From the NCBI GenBank assembly GCA_964557005.1, contig CAZKYI010000006.1:1-64000 (forward strand): 64,000 bases of DNA. Direction: 5' to 3'. Position numbers and translations under genes: made by a program. Positions within the stretch are counted from its first letter, which is position 1. Every line of letters begins with the position of its first letter. Below, in pieces: positions 32,519 through 41,921 of the stretch. The notes below the pieces were generated by a model that was not told the origin of the DNA, did not search any database, and worked only from the letters and a program-made list of their open reading frames with translations. The DNA comes from JBECKS01 sp964557005 (lineage in GTDB: Bacteria; Pseudomonadota; Gammaproteobacteria; Pseudomonadales; JBECKS01).

Positions 32519-33156
32519 AGGGTATTCTCCTGATACAGGCTGTGTTCGCGAATGTAGGCTTTTACCGCTTCGGGTAATTCGTGGCTCAGGGTTTTATCCA
32601 CATTACTACGAATGCGCGTGGAAGAAATATCCAGATTCAGCCCTTTGTAAAAATAGATTTTACCATGCGCATATGTTTTAAGTGCTTCAATGGTATTGCT
32701 TTCAAATTCAGCAATAAAATTTTTCAGTGCCGCATGGTTGGGAATCAAATAGTTTGGGCGTTGTATTACCAGCAAATGACAGAGTGTGAGTATTTTTTCA
32801 TATTGATGCCACGACAGAATATGTTCAAACGCATCACTGCCCAGAATAAAAACCAGAACATCATTTTCGTTTAATTCATCGCGCAAAGATTGCAGCGTAT
32901 CCACAGTATAAGACAAACCCTCACGTTCACACTCGCGCCTGTCCAGCTCAAGCCCTGTTTCGTTTTCAATCGCAAGTGCGACCATGTTACAGCGATGAGC
33001 AGCACTGCGTTGTGGTTGGGTTCTATGCGGTGTGTTGGCGCAGGGAATCAGCTTAACGGTGTCTAAAGCCAGCAAAGTACGCGCACTGTGAGCACAGGCA
33101 ATATGAGCGTTGTGGATTGGATCAAAAGTACCGCCGAGCACACCAATAGATTTCAT
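32515..33156 (-). CDS. nadD: Nicotinate-nucleotide adenylyltransferase
   Basis: A 213-residue nucleotidyltransferase forming nicotinate adenine dinucleotide in NAD synthesis. Signature GVLGGTFDPIHNAHIA at the N-terminus and ISSTRIRS near the C-terminus. ATG at 33156 (MKSIGVLGG) is chosen although the frame extends to 33189; this start is one base beyond the proA stop, consistent with coupling. Confidence 0.95.
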   Translation of the reverse strand: MKSIGVLGGTFDPIHNAHIACAHSARTLLALDTVKLIPCANTPHRTQPQRSAAHRCNMVALAIENETGLELDRRECEREGLSYTVDTLQSLRDELNENDVLVFILGSDAFEHILSWHQYEKILTLCHLLVIQRPNYLIPNHAALKNFIAEFESNTIEALKTYAHGKIYFYKGLNLDISSTRIRSNVDKTLSHELPEAVKAYIREHSLYQENTL

Positions 33157-33157
33157 T

Positions 33158-34423
33158 TTATTGGCGAATGTGCCCATCGCCGAGCACAATGTATTTCATG
33201 GAACTTAAACCATGCAAACCCACAGGGCCTCGTGCGTGGAATTTATCGGTTGAAATACCAATCTCGGCACCCAGGCCATATTCAAAGCCATCGGCAAAGC
33301 GGGTGGAGGCATTCACCATCACCGAACTGGAATCCACTTCGCGCAGGAATTTTTGCGCCAGCGTGTAGTCCTCTGTGATGATGCTGTCAGTATGTTGCGA
33401 GCTATAGGTATTGATGAAAGCAATCGCTGCTTCACCATCTTTAACCAGTTTGATGGAAAGAATCGGTGCGAGATATTCTGTGTACCAGTCTTCTTCGGTA
33501 GCCGCTTTGATACTGGTTGAGAATTTTTGTGTCTTTGCGCAGCCACGCAGTTCCACGCCCTTTTCCACATAGGCTGCGATTAAACGAGGCAAAATATTTT
33601 CTGCAATATCTTCTGCTACCAATAAGGTTTCCATCGCATTGCAAACACCATAGCGATGAGTCTTCGCATTTAAAGCGACCTTGAACGCCTTTTCCAAATC
33701 TGCCTTGCTGTCGATATACACATGGCAAATGCCATCAAGGTGTTTAATCACAGGCACGCGCGCACCCGCACTGATGCGCTCAATCAAACCCTTCCCTCCA
33801 CGAGGAATAATCACATCAACGAAAGCAGGCATGCTGATGAGATGGTCAACCACAGCACGATCAGCGGTGCTCACCACTTGCACCACCGTTTCAGGCAGCC
33901 CTGCTTTTTTAATGCCGCTTTGAATACAGTGGGCAAGCGCCTGATTGGAATTCAAGGCTTCAGAACCGCCGCGCAGAATCACGGCATTCCCTGATTTAAT
34001 GCACAAGCTCGCTGCTTCTACTGTGACATTGGGACGGCTTTCATAAATCATGGCCACCACACCCAAGGGTACGCGCATTTGTCCAACCTGAATGCCGCTG
34101 GGCAAAAATTTCATGTTGCTGATTTCACCGATGGGATCAGGCAGGGCAGCCACTTGTTGCAAGCCGTGCAGCATGTCATCAAAGCGTGCGGGGGTGAGTT
34201 CGAGCCTGTCGAGCAGAGCAGCTTCGAGATTTTTGGCTGCACCAAGCTTTAAATCTTCGGCATTGGCTTTAAGAATGGTTTCCTTGTTTGCGATTAATTC
34301 TTCTGCAATCAAAGTCAGCGCATCATTTTTTATTCTGGTGCTGGCTTTGGCAATCGCTCTGGAAGCAGAGCGTGCATTCACGCCAAGCGTTTCGCTGTAA
34401 TGTTTGATGTCGTGTTCACTCAT
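33158..34423 (-). CDS. proA: Gamma-glutamyl phosphate reductase
   Basis: A 421-residue NADPH-dependent aldehyde-dehydrogenase-fold enzyme of proline synthesis making glutamate-5-semialdehyde. Visible are GVVAMIYESRPNVTVEAASLCIKSGNAVILRGG, the catalytic cysteine region RYGVCNAMETLL and FHARGPVGLHGLSSMKYIVLGDG at the C-terminus. The gene starts 2 bases after dapF. proB is not in the window. Confidence 0.96.
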   Translation of the reverse strand: MSEHDIKHYSETLGVNARSASRAIAKASTRIKNDALTLIAEELIANKETILKANAEDLKLGAAKNLEAALLDRLELTPARFDDMLHGLQQVAALPDPIGEISNMKFLPSGIQVGQMRVPLGVVAMIYESRPNVTVEAASLCIKSGNAVILRGGSEALNSNQALAHCIQSGIKKAGLPETVVQVVSTADRAVVDHLISMPAFVDVIIPRGGKGLIERISAGARVPVIKHLDGICHVYIDSKADLEKAFKVALNAKTHRYGVCNAMETLLVAEDIAENILPRLIAAYVEKGVELRGCAKTQKFSTSIKAATEEDWYTEYLAPILSIKLVKDGEAAIAFINTYSSQHTDSIITEDYTLAQKFLREVDSSSVMVNASTRFADGFEYGLGAEIGISTDKFHARGPVGLHGLSSMKYIVLGDGHIRQ

Positions 34424-34425
34424 GG

Positions 34426-35283
34426 TTATTTCCGCTGATATTTTTCTGGCTCAATCTCGCCTGTAAAAACGGTGCTGGCATCGCCTTGCATGATGACAGG
34501 TGCAAAGTCGCCTGCCCATTCAATACTTAAATCACCACCTGATAAATGCACAGTGACCTGATTATCCAGTTTATTTTGCAAAATACCTGTCACTACCGCT
34601 GCGCAAGCACCCGTGCCGCATGCCAGCGTTTCACCCACGCCACGCTCGAACACGCGCAGGTTAATTTCACTTCGCGAAGCAATTTGCACAAACCCCACAT
34701 TCACTTGTGCGGGAAAAGCAGGGTGATTCTGTAACAAGCTGCCGAGCTGGAAAATCAGTTGATCATCGAAGTGCTCAACTTGCAGCACCGCATGCGGATT
34801 GCCCATCGAAACCACGCCAAACGTGAAGTGCTTGTCAAAGCCTTCAAGCGCCAAACTGATTTGCTGATTGTCATTGATGTTGGCTTGCACAGGAATATGT
34901 TCAGCTTTAAAAATTGGGGCACCCATGTCAACACGTACCTGATTGTTATCGACGCAGTGCAGGGTAATGATTCCGCAGTGCGTTTCAACCACCAGCGGAT
35001 TTTTGTTACTCAAGCCTTGCTCGTGTACAAAACGCGCAAAGCAGCGTGCACCATTACCGCATTGTTCTACTTCGCCGCCATCGGCATTAAAAATACGGTA
35101 GGCAAAATCCACATCTGCTGAACGAGCGGGTTCCACCAATAAAAGCTGGTCGAAGCCAATACCAAAGCGTCGATCTGCCAAAGCCTTGATGTTCAGTGTG
35201 CTGAGGTCGAGCGTTTGATTCACCGCGTCGATGACCATGAAGTCATTCCCCAGGCCGTGCATTTTGCTGAATTTCAATGTCAT
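34426..35283 (-). CDS. dapF: Diaminopimelate epimerase
   Basis: A 285-residue PLP-independent epimerase converting LL- to meso-diaminopimelate for lysine and peptidoglycan. Both active-site cysteines are seen: EQCGNGARCFARF (N-terminal half) and ETLACGTGACAAVV (C-terminal half). It opens KFSKMHGLGNDFMVID as usual. It is 8 bases after lysA. Confidence 0.97.
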   Translation of the reverse strand: MTLKFSKMHGLGNDFMVIDAVNQTLDLSTLNIKALADRRFGIGFDQLLLVEPARSADVDFAYRIFNADGGEVEQCGNGARCFARFVHEQGLSNKNPLVVETHCGIITLHCVDNNQVRVDMGAPIFKAEHIPVQANINDNQQISLALEGFDKHFTFGVVSMGNPHAVLQVEHFDDQLIFQLGSLLQNHPAFPAQVNVGFVQIASRSEINLRVFERGVGETLACGTGACAAVVTGILQNKLDNQVTVHLSGGDLSIEWAGDFAPVIMQGDASTVFTGEIEPEKYQRK

Positions 35284-35291
35284 GTTGAGTA

Positions 35292-36554
35292 TTAAAGTGG
35301 TGCGAGTGTTTCTGCCTGAAATTGTTCGGCGTAACTTTCACGTTTACGAATCACATGAATGGTGCTGCCATCGACCAATAATTCAACAGGGCGATTACGA
35401 CTATTGTAGTTTGAACTCATTGCAAAGCCATAGGCACCTGCGGAAAGCACTGCCAGAAAATCACCTGCACGCAAGGCAAGTTCGCGATTTTTCCCGAGGA
35501 AATCACTGCTTTCGCAGACAGGGCCTACAATGTCGTAGAGTGCGGTCGGAGCTTCGCTGTTCTCTTGCAAAGGGGTAATGTCTTGCCATGCAGAATAGAG
35601 TGCAGGGCGAATCAAATCATTCATCGCTGCATCGACCACCGCAAAATGTTTGCCTTGATTTTCTTTCAGAAATTGTACCTGCGTGAGCAACACACCTGCA
35701 TTGGCGGCAATAGAGCGCCCTGGCTCCAGTATAATTTCAAAACTTCGTCCCTGAATTTTGTTGAGAATCACTTGCGCATAGTCGTGAGCAGTGGGCGCTT
35801 GTTCATTTTTATACACCACGCCAAGGCCGCCACCAAAATCGAAATGTTCAATATGAATGCCGATGGCTTCCAGTTCATCAACAAACGCAAGCATGCGTGT
35901 GAGTGCATCTGAAAATGGTTCAAGCGAAGTAAGTTGTGAACCAATGTGGCAATCGACACCGATGGCTTTTAAGTGTGGGGATTGTTGAATGCGTTGATAC
36001 ACTGCTTTGGCTTTTTCAAACTCAATGCCAAATTTATTTTCTTTCAGTCCTGTTGAAATATAAGGGTGGGTTTTAGCATCAACATCGGGATTAACGCGCA
36101 CAGAAACTGGCGCAATCGTGTTCAGGGTGCTTGCGCAGTGCTCGATTAAATCCACTTCGGCGAGCGATTCAATATTGAAGCAACGAATACCCACTTCCAA
36201 AGCGCGTTTGATTTCGTGTGCTTGCTTGCCCAAACCTGAAAACACTATTTTGGCTGGATTGCCTTGTGCCAAGAGTACACGTTCCAGCTCGCCTTGCGAC
36301 ACAATATCAAAGCCGGAACCCAGCCTTGCCAGAACATTTAATATGGCAATGTTGGAATTGGCTTTGACTGCATAACAAATTAAATGCGGGTGACTGGAAA
36401 ATGCCTGATCCAGCGCCTGCCAGTGCGCCTCAAAAGCTGCTCTGGAATACACATAGGCAGGTGTACCGTACTGTGTTGCAACTTCATGCAGTGAAGCGGC
36501 TTCGCAAAACAGTTGATGGTTCTTGTAGTGAAAGAATTGGTTTAATGCACTCAT
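35292..36554 (-). CDS. lysA: Diaminopimelate decarboxylase
   Basis: A 420-residue PLP enzyme, last step of lysine synthesis. It shows YAVKANSNIAIL with the PLP lysine, VDCHIGSQLTSLEPF, the glycine loop FDFGGGLGVVYK, EPGRSIAANAGVLLTQV and the cross-dimer GPVCESSDFLG segment. It is placed between lptM and dapF as in Pseudomonas. Confidence 0.97.
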   Translation of the reverse strand: MSALNQFFHYKNHQLFCEAASLHEVATQYGTPAYVYSRAAFEAHWQALDQAFSSHPHLICYAVKANSNIAILNVLARLGSGFDIVSQGELERVLLAQGNPAKIVFSGLGKQAHEIKRALEVGIRCFNIESLAEVDLIEHCASTLNTIAPVSVRVNPDVDAKTHPYISTGLKENKFGIEFEKAKAVYQRIQQSPHLKAIGVDCHIGSQLTSLEPFSDALTRMLAFVDELEAIGIHIEHFDFGGGLGVVYKNEQAPTAHDYAQVILNKIQGRSFEIILEPGRSIAANAGVLLTQVQFLKENQGKHFAVVDAAMNDLIRPALYSAWQDITPLQENSEAPTALYDIVGPVCESSDFLGKNRELALRAGDFLAVLSAGAYGFAMSSNYNSRNRPVELLVDGSTIHVIRKRESYAEQFQAETLAPL

Positions 36555-36576
36555 GGATCTGGTTTTCTAAATGGAT

Positions 36577-36732
36577 TCAAGGTTTTTCAGCAGTGCGCTG
36601 TTTATCCTGTTGCTCTTGTTGTTCAGCTTGCTGAATGTAAAGCGCGCCTTTTTGTCCGCAACTGGTTAAAACGCTGCTGCTCAAAAATAACAGTGCACAC
36701 AGCGCAAGTATTTTTGTATCGGTGAAACACAT
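36577..36732 (-). CDS. lptM: Small lipoprotein LptM (YifL-like)
   Basis: A 51-residue lipoprotein. The signal peptide MCFTDTKILALCALLFLSSS ends in VLTSC, the lipobox Cys being residue 25. It is followed by GQKGALY, matching the CGxKGPLY hallmark of LptM/YifL, which helps LptD mature with LptE in the outer membrane. A Gln/Glu-rich tail follows. Its ATG shares one base with the argH stop (TGATG), so it is probably translated by reinitiation. The position between argH and lysA is the same as in Pseudomonas. Confidence 0.78.
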   Translation of the reverse strand: MCFTDTKILALCALLFLSSSVLTSCGQKGALYIQQAEQQEQQDKQRTAEKP

Positions 36733-38144
36733 CACGCAAACCCTTGCTGGTTTTTACTTAACCATTGTTGCCCGCGCTTTATCGCTTTTTTAACCTGTGC
36801 AGGTGCAGTGCCGCCCAAATGATTACGCGCATTTACCGAGCCTTCGAGGGTGAGAACTTTATGTACATCGGCAGCAATAAATTTCGGTGCAAATTGTTGT
36901 AACTGTTCAAGGCTCAGTTCAGACAAATCTTTTTTCTGTGTAATGGCAAAAGCAACTGCCTTGCCGACAACTTCATGCGAATCGCGGAAAGCAAGCCCTT
37001 GTTTAACCAGATAATCCGCAAGATCGGTGGCGGTGGAATACCCCGAACGTGCTGCCTCATACATAATTGTTTCATTCACTTTAATGCTGGGCACCATATC
37101 CGCATAAGCACGCAAGCAAGCGAGCAAGGTATTGGCACTGTCAAAGAGCGGCTCCTTGTCCTCCTGATTATCTTTGTTATAAGCAAGTGCCTGCGATTTC
37201 ATCAGCGTGAGCAAGCTCATCAGGTTGCCATAGGCGCGGCCACTTTTACCACGCACCAGTTCAGGTACGTCAGGATTTTTCTTTTGCGGCATAATCGAAG
37301 AACCTGTGCAAAAACGATCGGGCAGGTTGATAAAATTAAATTGTGCGGAAGACCACAGCACCAGTTCTTCAGAAAAACGGCTCAAGTGCATCAGCACCAA
37401 TGCAACATCGGAACAAAATTCAATCGCAAAGTCTCTATCGCTCACAGCGTCTAGAGAGTTTTCACAGATGCCCTCAAATTTTAAAAATTTTGCAGTGATG
37501 CTTCTATCAATAGGGTAAGTGGTGCCAGCCAGAGCAGCAGAGCCGAGCGGCATGACATTGACACGCACGCGACATTCCTGCAAACGCTGGAAATCTCTTT
37601 TAAGCATTTCAAACCACGCCATCATGTGGTGGCCAAAAGTAACAGGTTGTGCCACTTGCAAGTGCGTGAAGCCGGGCATGATGGTGGCAGAGTGTAAGCT
37701 TGCCTGAGCTAACAAACCTTGTTGCAGTCTCAAAATTTCTGCAAGTGCCTGATCAATCACAGTACGTAAATACAAACGAATGTCAGTTGCGACCTGATCA
37801 TTTCGGCTACGGCCAGTGTGCAGTTTTTTGGCAACATCACCAATGTTTGCAATCAGCCTTGCTTCGATGTTCATGTGAATGTCTTCAAGTGCAAGCGACC
37901 ACTCGAAATCGCCTTGTTCAATTTGTTTGAGTATGGCGTGCAAACCTTTATGAATGGCTGCCTTTTCTTTTGGTGTAATGACACCCGTTTCACACAGCAT
38001 GTGCGAGTGCGCGAGCGAGCCTTCTATATCCACCCGATAAAGAATCTTGTCGAAAGGAATGGATGCGGTAAATTCCTGCACAAAGGCATCGGTGGATTCA
38101 GAAAAACGTCCACCCCAAAGCTGGTTAGCTGGCTTTTTGCTCAT
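36732..38144 (-). CDS. argH: Argininosuccinate lyase
   Basis: A 470-residue fumarase/aspartase-superfamily enzyme, last step of arginine synthesis. The fumarase signature GSSIMPQKKNPD is intact, as are LWGGRFSESTDAFVQEFTASIPFD at the N-terminus and GRSRNDQVATDIRLYLR. ATG at 38144 (MSKKPANQLWGGRF) is chosen; the frame runs open to 38222 but family members begin here. First gene of the nine-gene run, divergent from algZ with 121 bases between. Confidence 0.96.
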   Translation of the reverse strand: MSKKPANQLWGGRFSESTDAFVQEFTASIPFDKILYRVDIEGSLAHSHMLCETGVITPKEKAAIHKGLHAILKQIEQGDFEWSLALEDIHMNIEARLIANIGDVAKKLHTGRSRNDQVATDIRLYLRTVIDQALAEILRLQQGLLAQASLHSATIMPGFTHLQVAQPVTFGHHMMAWFEMLKRDFQRLQECRVRVNVMPLGSAALAGTTYPIDRSITAKFLKFEGICENSLDAVSDRDFAIEFCSDVALVLMHLSRFSEELVLWSSAQFNFINLPDRFCTGSSIMPQKKNPDVPELVRGKSGRAYGNLMSLLTLMKSQALAYNKDNQEDKEPLFDSANTLLACLRAYADMVPSIKVNETIMYEAARSGYSTATDLADYLVKQGLAFRDSHEVVGKAVAFAITQKKDLSELSLEQLQQFAPKFIAADVHKVLTLEGSVNARNHLGGTAPAQVKKAIKRGQQWLSKNQQGFA

Positions 38145-38265
38145 TAAAAATCTCGTTTTTTCAAGGCTGGTCACAGTAATAATTCTGTAAAAATGAGCGG
38201 ATTTGTTTATGATTCCTGCCAATAGAAAGAAAAATTAAAACATCGGCTCAAGGCACAAAGGATAA

Positions 38266-39393
38266 ATGAATAGCAGCGAAAAACATACTACAGGCGGGCA
38301 AAATCCGCTGTTTGAGTCCAGACTTGCTGCGGACAAGGATGATTTTTTTATCCCCGATTTATGTCATGCGCGTTCGGTGCTGGTGCTGGTGATTGCCAGT
38401 GAGATGTTTGCATTGATTGTGGCCATCGTAGCGTATCCGCTTCCACATTTTAGCTGGATGAGTTTGGGCATGGTATCGCTGTTAACGCAATGGATTACCC
38501 TGAGCTCGGCTGCTGTGGTGTGTAGTTTAAGACCGTTTCTCAGGAAGTTACCTCCACGCATTGCGATAGCCGTTTGTTTGCTGGTGGTGCTGCTGGATAC
38601 GGCTGTATTCAGTCTGATAGGGGAATGGATGATTACACCAGCGTTTAACAGTCCCAGTGTTTGGCATGCCATTGATTACTGGTTAGTGCTGCAAAATCTG
38701 CTGATTGCGTTTTTAATTGCAGGCATGGTGTTCCGTTATTTTCTTTTGCAACACCAGCTACGTGTTCAGGAAAGTTCGGAATTGAATGCACGGCTTCAAT
38801 CCTTGCAATCACGCATTCGTCCGCATTTTCTGTTTAACAGCATGAACATTATTGCCAGTTTGATTGCGGTCGATCCCGACACCGCAGAAACGGTGGTGGA
38901 AGATTTATCGGAATTGTTTCGCGCAAGCTTGAAAGAAACAGGCAATCTGGTGCCGCTTTCAAACGAAATTGAACTGTGCAAAAAATATTCGCGCATAGAA
39001 CAACTGCGTTTGGGCAAGCGTTTGGAAGTGGATTGGGAAGAAATTAATTTTTCAGAGGAATTGTATCAAACCATCGAAATTCCTCTGCTGTTGTTGCAGC
39101 CACTTCTGGAAAATGCGATTTATCATGGTATTCAACCACGTGCAGATGGTGGGCGAGTGACTATTCATTTGGATAATCAGGAAAAATTATTAGTGGTGAC
39201 AATCACCAATCCCTTGCCCGGGCGCACGCACCAGAGTGAGGAAAACCAGTCAAAGGGCAATCAAATGGCACTTAAAAATATCCAGCATCGTTTGGAAGCA
39301 ATTTATGGTGACAAAGGCAGCTTGAAGCAGAGCATTGAAAATGAACACTTTGTGACTGTGTTATCCTTTCCAAAAGTGATGCAACAAAAATAA
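38266..39393 (+). CDS. algZ: LytS-type sensor histidine kinase, AlgZ/FimS
   Basis: A 375-residue inner-membrane kinase. Four to five hydrophobic segments occupy residues about 40–165. The cytoplasmic half shows LQSLQSRIRPHFLFNSMNIIASLIAVDP with the phospho-acceptor His, and the HATPase part LLLLQPLLENAIYHGIQPRADGG and GNQMALKNIQHRLEAIYG. The argH–algZ–algR–hemC order equals that of Pseudomonas aeruginosa, where AlgZ/AlgR control twitching and alginate. What it controls here is not known. Confidence 0.9.
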   Translation: MNSSEKHTTGGQNPLFESRLAADKDDFFIPDLCHARSVLVLVIASEMFALIVAIVAYPLPHFSWMSLGMVSLLTQWITLSSAAVVCSLRPFLRKLPPRIAIAVCLLVVLLDTAVFSLIGEWMITPAFNSPSVWHAIDYWLVLQNLLIAFLIAGMVFRYFLLQHQLRVQESSELNARLQSLQSRIRPHFLFNSMNIIASLIAVDPDTAETVVEDLSELFRASLKETGNLVPLSNEIELCKKYSRIEQLRLGKRLEVDWEEINFSEELYQTIEIPLLLLQPLLENAIYHGIQPRADGGRVTIHLDNQEKLLVVTITNPLPGRTHQSEENQSKGNQMALKNIQHRLEAIYGDKGSLKQSIENEHFVTVLSFPKVMQQK

Positions 39394-39422
39394 ACACATT
39401 CATCATTCAACATGGAGCGCAT

Positions 39423-40163
39423 ATGAAAATATTGATTTGTGATGACGAACCGCTGGCCAGAGATCGACTGGCGCGTTTTATCGACGGCATGGACGGTTAT
39501 ACCGTAGTCGCGCAAGCTGAAAATGGTGCAGATGCGATTGAGCAAGTGAATCAGCATGAACCCGATATTGTATTGCTGGATGTGCGCATGCCAGGCATGG
39601 ACGGTATCGAAGCCGCACATCATTTGAGCAGTAAAGATGAACCACCTGCGATTATTTTTTGTACGGCGTATGATGAATATGCACTCGAAGCTTTTCGGGT
39701 CGATGCGATTGGCTATTTGATGAAACCTGTGCGTGCAGTGGATTTGGCAGAAGCTCTGGCAAAAGCATCGCGTTTGAATAAATCACAAATTCAATCCTTG
39801 AATACAGCCGCCAAACAAAAAGAAGCGCGACGCAGAACACACATCAGTGCCAAAACGCATAAGGGAATTGAACTGGTGTCGGTAGATGATGTGCGTTATT
39901 TTCGTGCCGATCATAAATATGTCACGGTCAGGCATACGGGAGGAGAGTTGTTGATTGATGAAACCCTCAAGATGCTTGAAGACGAATTCGGAGAAGAATT
40001 TATTCGTATTCACAGAAATTCATTGGTCGCAGCGAAATATCTTGATGGTATGGAGCTGAATACTCCAGGACACTATCAGGTGAAATTCAAGGGTGTGGAA
40101 GACAAGCTGGTGGTGAGTCGCCGCCATATTGCAGCGCTGCGCAAGGTGATGCAGCATCTGTAA
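39423..40163 (+). CDS. algR: LytTR response regulator AlgR
   Basis: A 246-residue regulator. The receiver domain has DDEP at the start, phospho-acceptor Asp in VLLDVRMPGMDGIEAA (about residue 54), Thr in FCTAYDEYALEAF and Lys in GYLMKPV. A C-terminal LytTR DNA-binding domain follows (VDDVRYFRADHKYVTVRHTGG, then FIRIHRNSLVAAKYLDGM). It is 29 bases after algZ and forms a pair with it; hemC follows 21 bases later. Confidence 0.93.
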   Translation: MKILICDDEPLARDRLARFIDGMDGYTVVAQAENGADAIEQVNQHEPDIVLLDVRMPGMDGIEAAHHLSSKDEPPAIIFCTAYDEYALEAFRVDAIGYLMKPVRAVDLAEALAKASRLNKSQIQSLNTAAKQKEARRRTHISAKTHKGIELVSVDDVRYFRADHKYVTVRHTGGELLIDETLKMLEDEFGEEFIRIHRNSLVAAKYLDGMELNTPGHYQVKFKGVEDKLVVSRRHIAALRKVMQHL

Positions 40164-40184
40164 AATTTTTAAAAGTAGTGAATT

Positions 40185-41105
40185 ATGAAAATTACCATTG
40201 CAACACGCGAAAGTCAGTTGGCCTTATGGCAGGCAGAATTCGTCAAGAGTGAATTGTTAAAAATCGATACTGCGTTACAGATTGAATTACTGCCGATAAA
40301 AACACAGGGAGACATTATTCTCGATGTGCCTTTGGCTAAAATCGGTGGCAAGGGTTTGTTTTTAAAGGAGCTGGAAAATGCCTTGCTCGAAGGTAAAGCG
40401 GACATCGCCGTGCATTCCATGAAAGATGTTCCAATGGCATTTCCGCAAGGCTTGCAACTCACCACCATTTGCAAGCGCGAGCGTGCCAGCGATGCGTTGG
40501 TGTCGAACAGGTTTTCCAGTTTTTCAGAATTACCCAAAGGCGCTGTGGTGGGAACTTCGAGTTTGCGCCGTTCAGCGCAACTTGCACATGCACGGCCTGA
40601 TGTGGAATTCAAATCCTTGCGCGGTAATGTGAATACCCGTTTAAGAAAACTCGATGAAGGCGAGTTTGATGCCATTATTCTAGCCACCGCAGGGCTGCTG
40701 CGTTTGGGCTTTCAGGCGCGCATACGTGAAGAACTCGATACGCAGCTTAGCCTGCCAGCAGGCGGACAAGGGGCGGTGGGGATTGAATCACGCAGCGATG
40801 CCAGCGAATTGAATGCCTTGCTCAAACAGCTCAGTGATGCGGACACGCACGATTGTGTGATGGCCGAACGTGCCTTGAACACGCGTTTGCAAGGCGGCTG
40901 TCAGGTGCCGATTGCCGCGTTTGCAGAAATTAACCAGGGCAAACTTGGGATTCGTGGTCTGGTTGCGTCTCTTGATGGCAAGCAAATACTCAAAACTTAC
41001 CAGCAAGGTGAGCGAAGTCGCGCGTGGGAAATTGGCACAGCAGCAGCAGAAGATTTATTGGCGCAAGGTGCAAAGGCAATTCTGGATGAGGTTTACGCAC
41101 ACTAG
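40185..41105 (+). CDS. hemC: Porphobilinogen deaminase (hydroxymethylbilane synthase)
   Basis: A 306-residue enzyme joining four porphobilinogens in haem synthesis. Marks: ITIATRESQLALWQAEFVK at the start, GGKGLFLKELENALLEGKADIAVHSMKDVP, GTSSLRRSAQL, and the dipyrromethane-carrying Cys in NTRLQGGCQVPIAAFAE. The hemD start follows by 3 bases. Confidence 0.97.
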   Translation: MKITIATRESQLALWQAEFVKSELLKIDTALQIELLPIKTQGDIILDVPLAKIGGKGLFLKELENALLEGKADIAVHSMKDVPMAFPQGLQLTTICKRERASDALVSNRFSSFSELPKGAVVGTSSLRRSAQLAHARPDVEFKSLRGNVNTRLRKLDEGEFDAIILATAGLLRLGFQARIREELDTQLSLPAGGQGAVGIESRSDASELNALLKQLSDADTHDCVMAERALNTRLQGGCQVPIAAFAEINQGKLGIRGLVASLDGKQILKTYQQGERSRAWEIGTAAAEDLLAQGAKAILDEVYAH

Positions 41106-41108
41106 GCT

Positions 41109-41921
41109 ATGGCTATTTTATTGCCGCGAGCACGTTTGAATTTATCTTCTCCTGTTTGGCAGCCGTTGGGTCTGGATAATAACAGGCTTGAGTATTTTCA
41201 GGCTTTGCTTGATGAAAGCACGCTTGAATTACAACTCCAGAAACAATTTAACAGCAGCATTCATGTCGTCAGTAGCACGGCTATTTTACCGAGCAATTTT
41301 TGTAAGCAGCAGTGGCATGAGCAGGCACTTGCTTCAAAAAGTTCACCCGATGTGATGATTTTTGTGAGTAAACATGCAGCATTTCTGGGAAGTGTGTTAA
41401 TACCTGAAACGCACCTGCGTGCTGCACAGTGTTTTGCGGTGGGCAAAACAGCAGCGAATTTTTTTCCTGATATGTCGATACACTATGCAGGCATGGGGAA
41501 AGAACATGCAGCAGGTTTGCTCGAACTGGATAGCCTGAAAAATCTAACTGGAAAATCGCTGTGGATTATTAAAGGTGAACAGGGTCTGGACAGTTTGGAA
41601 TCTGCTTGCAGGGAACGAGGTGCGCAAGTGGAGGTGTTGAATTTTTATACCCGCGCCGCCAACACAGAGCAGAGCACGCAAGGTGTGTTAGAGGCTGTTT
41701 CTGACATTGATTTTATTTATGGTGTGAGTGTGTATGCTTTGGAGCATCTGCTTGAACTATGTGATGCGCACACCAGAGCACACTGTTTGAAACGACCACT
41801 CAAAGCGATGAGTGAACGCATCGCGCAAGCAGCGCGTGCACTGGGTTTTGAACAGGTTGACGTGTTGCAACTCAACCAGAGTGAGAATTTGCATGAGCGA
41901 AGTGTCCAAAACACAACTTGA
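41109..41921 (+). CDS. hemD: Uroporphyrinogen-III synthase
   Basis: A 270-residue protein in the hemD position. The family is poorly conserved in sequence. Here MILPRARLNL-like wording (ILLPRARLNLSSPVW), VMIFVSKHAAFLG, CFAVGKTAANFF and the C-terminal VSDIDFIYGVSVYALEHLLEL with MSERIAQAARALGFEQVDV are consistent. hemX and hemY, which follow hemD in many gammaproteobacteria, are absent; instead an Mrp-type gene overlaps its 3' end by 29 bases. Confidence 0.88.
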   Translation: MAILLPRARLNLSSPVWQPLGLDNNRLEYFQALLDESTLELQLQKQFNSSIHVVSSTAILPSNFCKQQWHEQALASKSSPDVMIFVSKHAAFLGSVLIPETHLRAAQCFAVGKTAANFFPDMSIHYAGMGKEHAAGLLELDSLKNLTGKSLWIIKGEQGLDSLESACRERGAQVEVLNFYTRAANTEQSTQGVLEAVSDIDFIYGVSVYALEHLLELCDAHTRAHCLKRPLKAMSERIAQAARALGFEQVDVLQLNQSENLHERSVQNTT

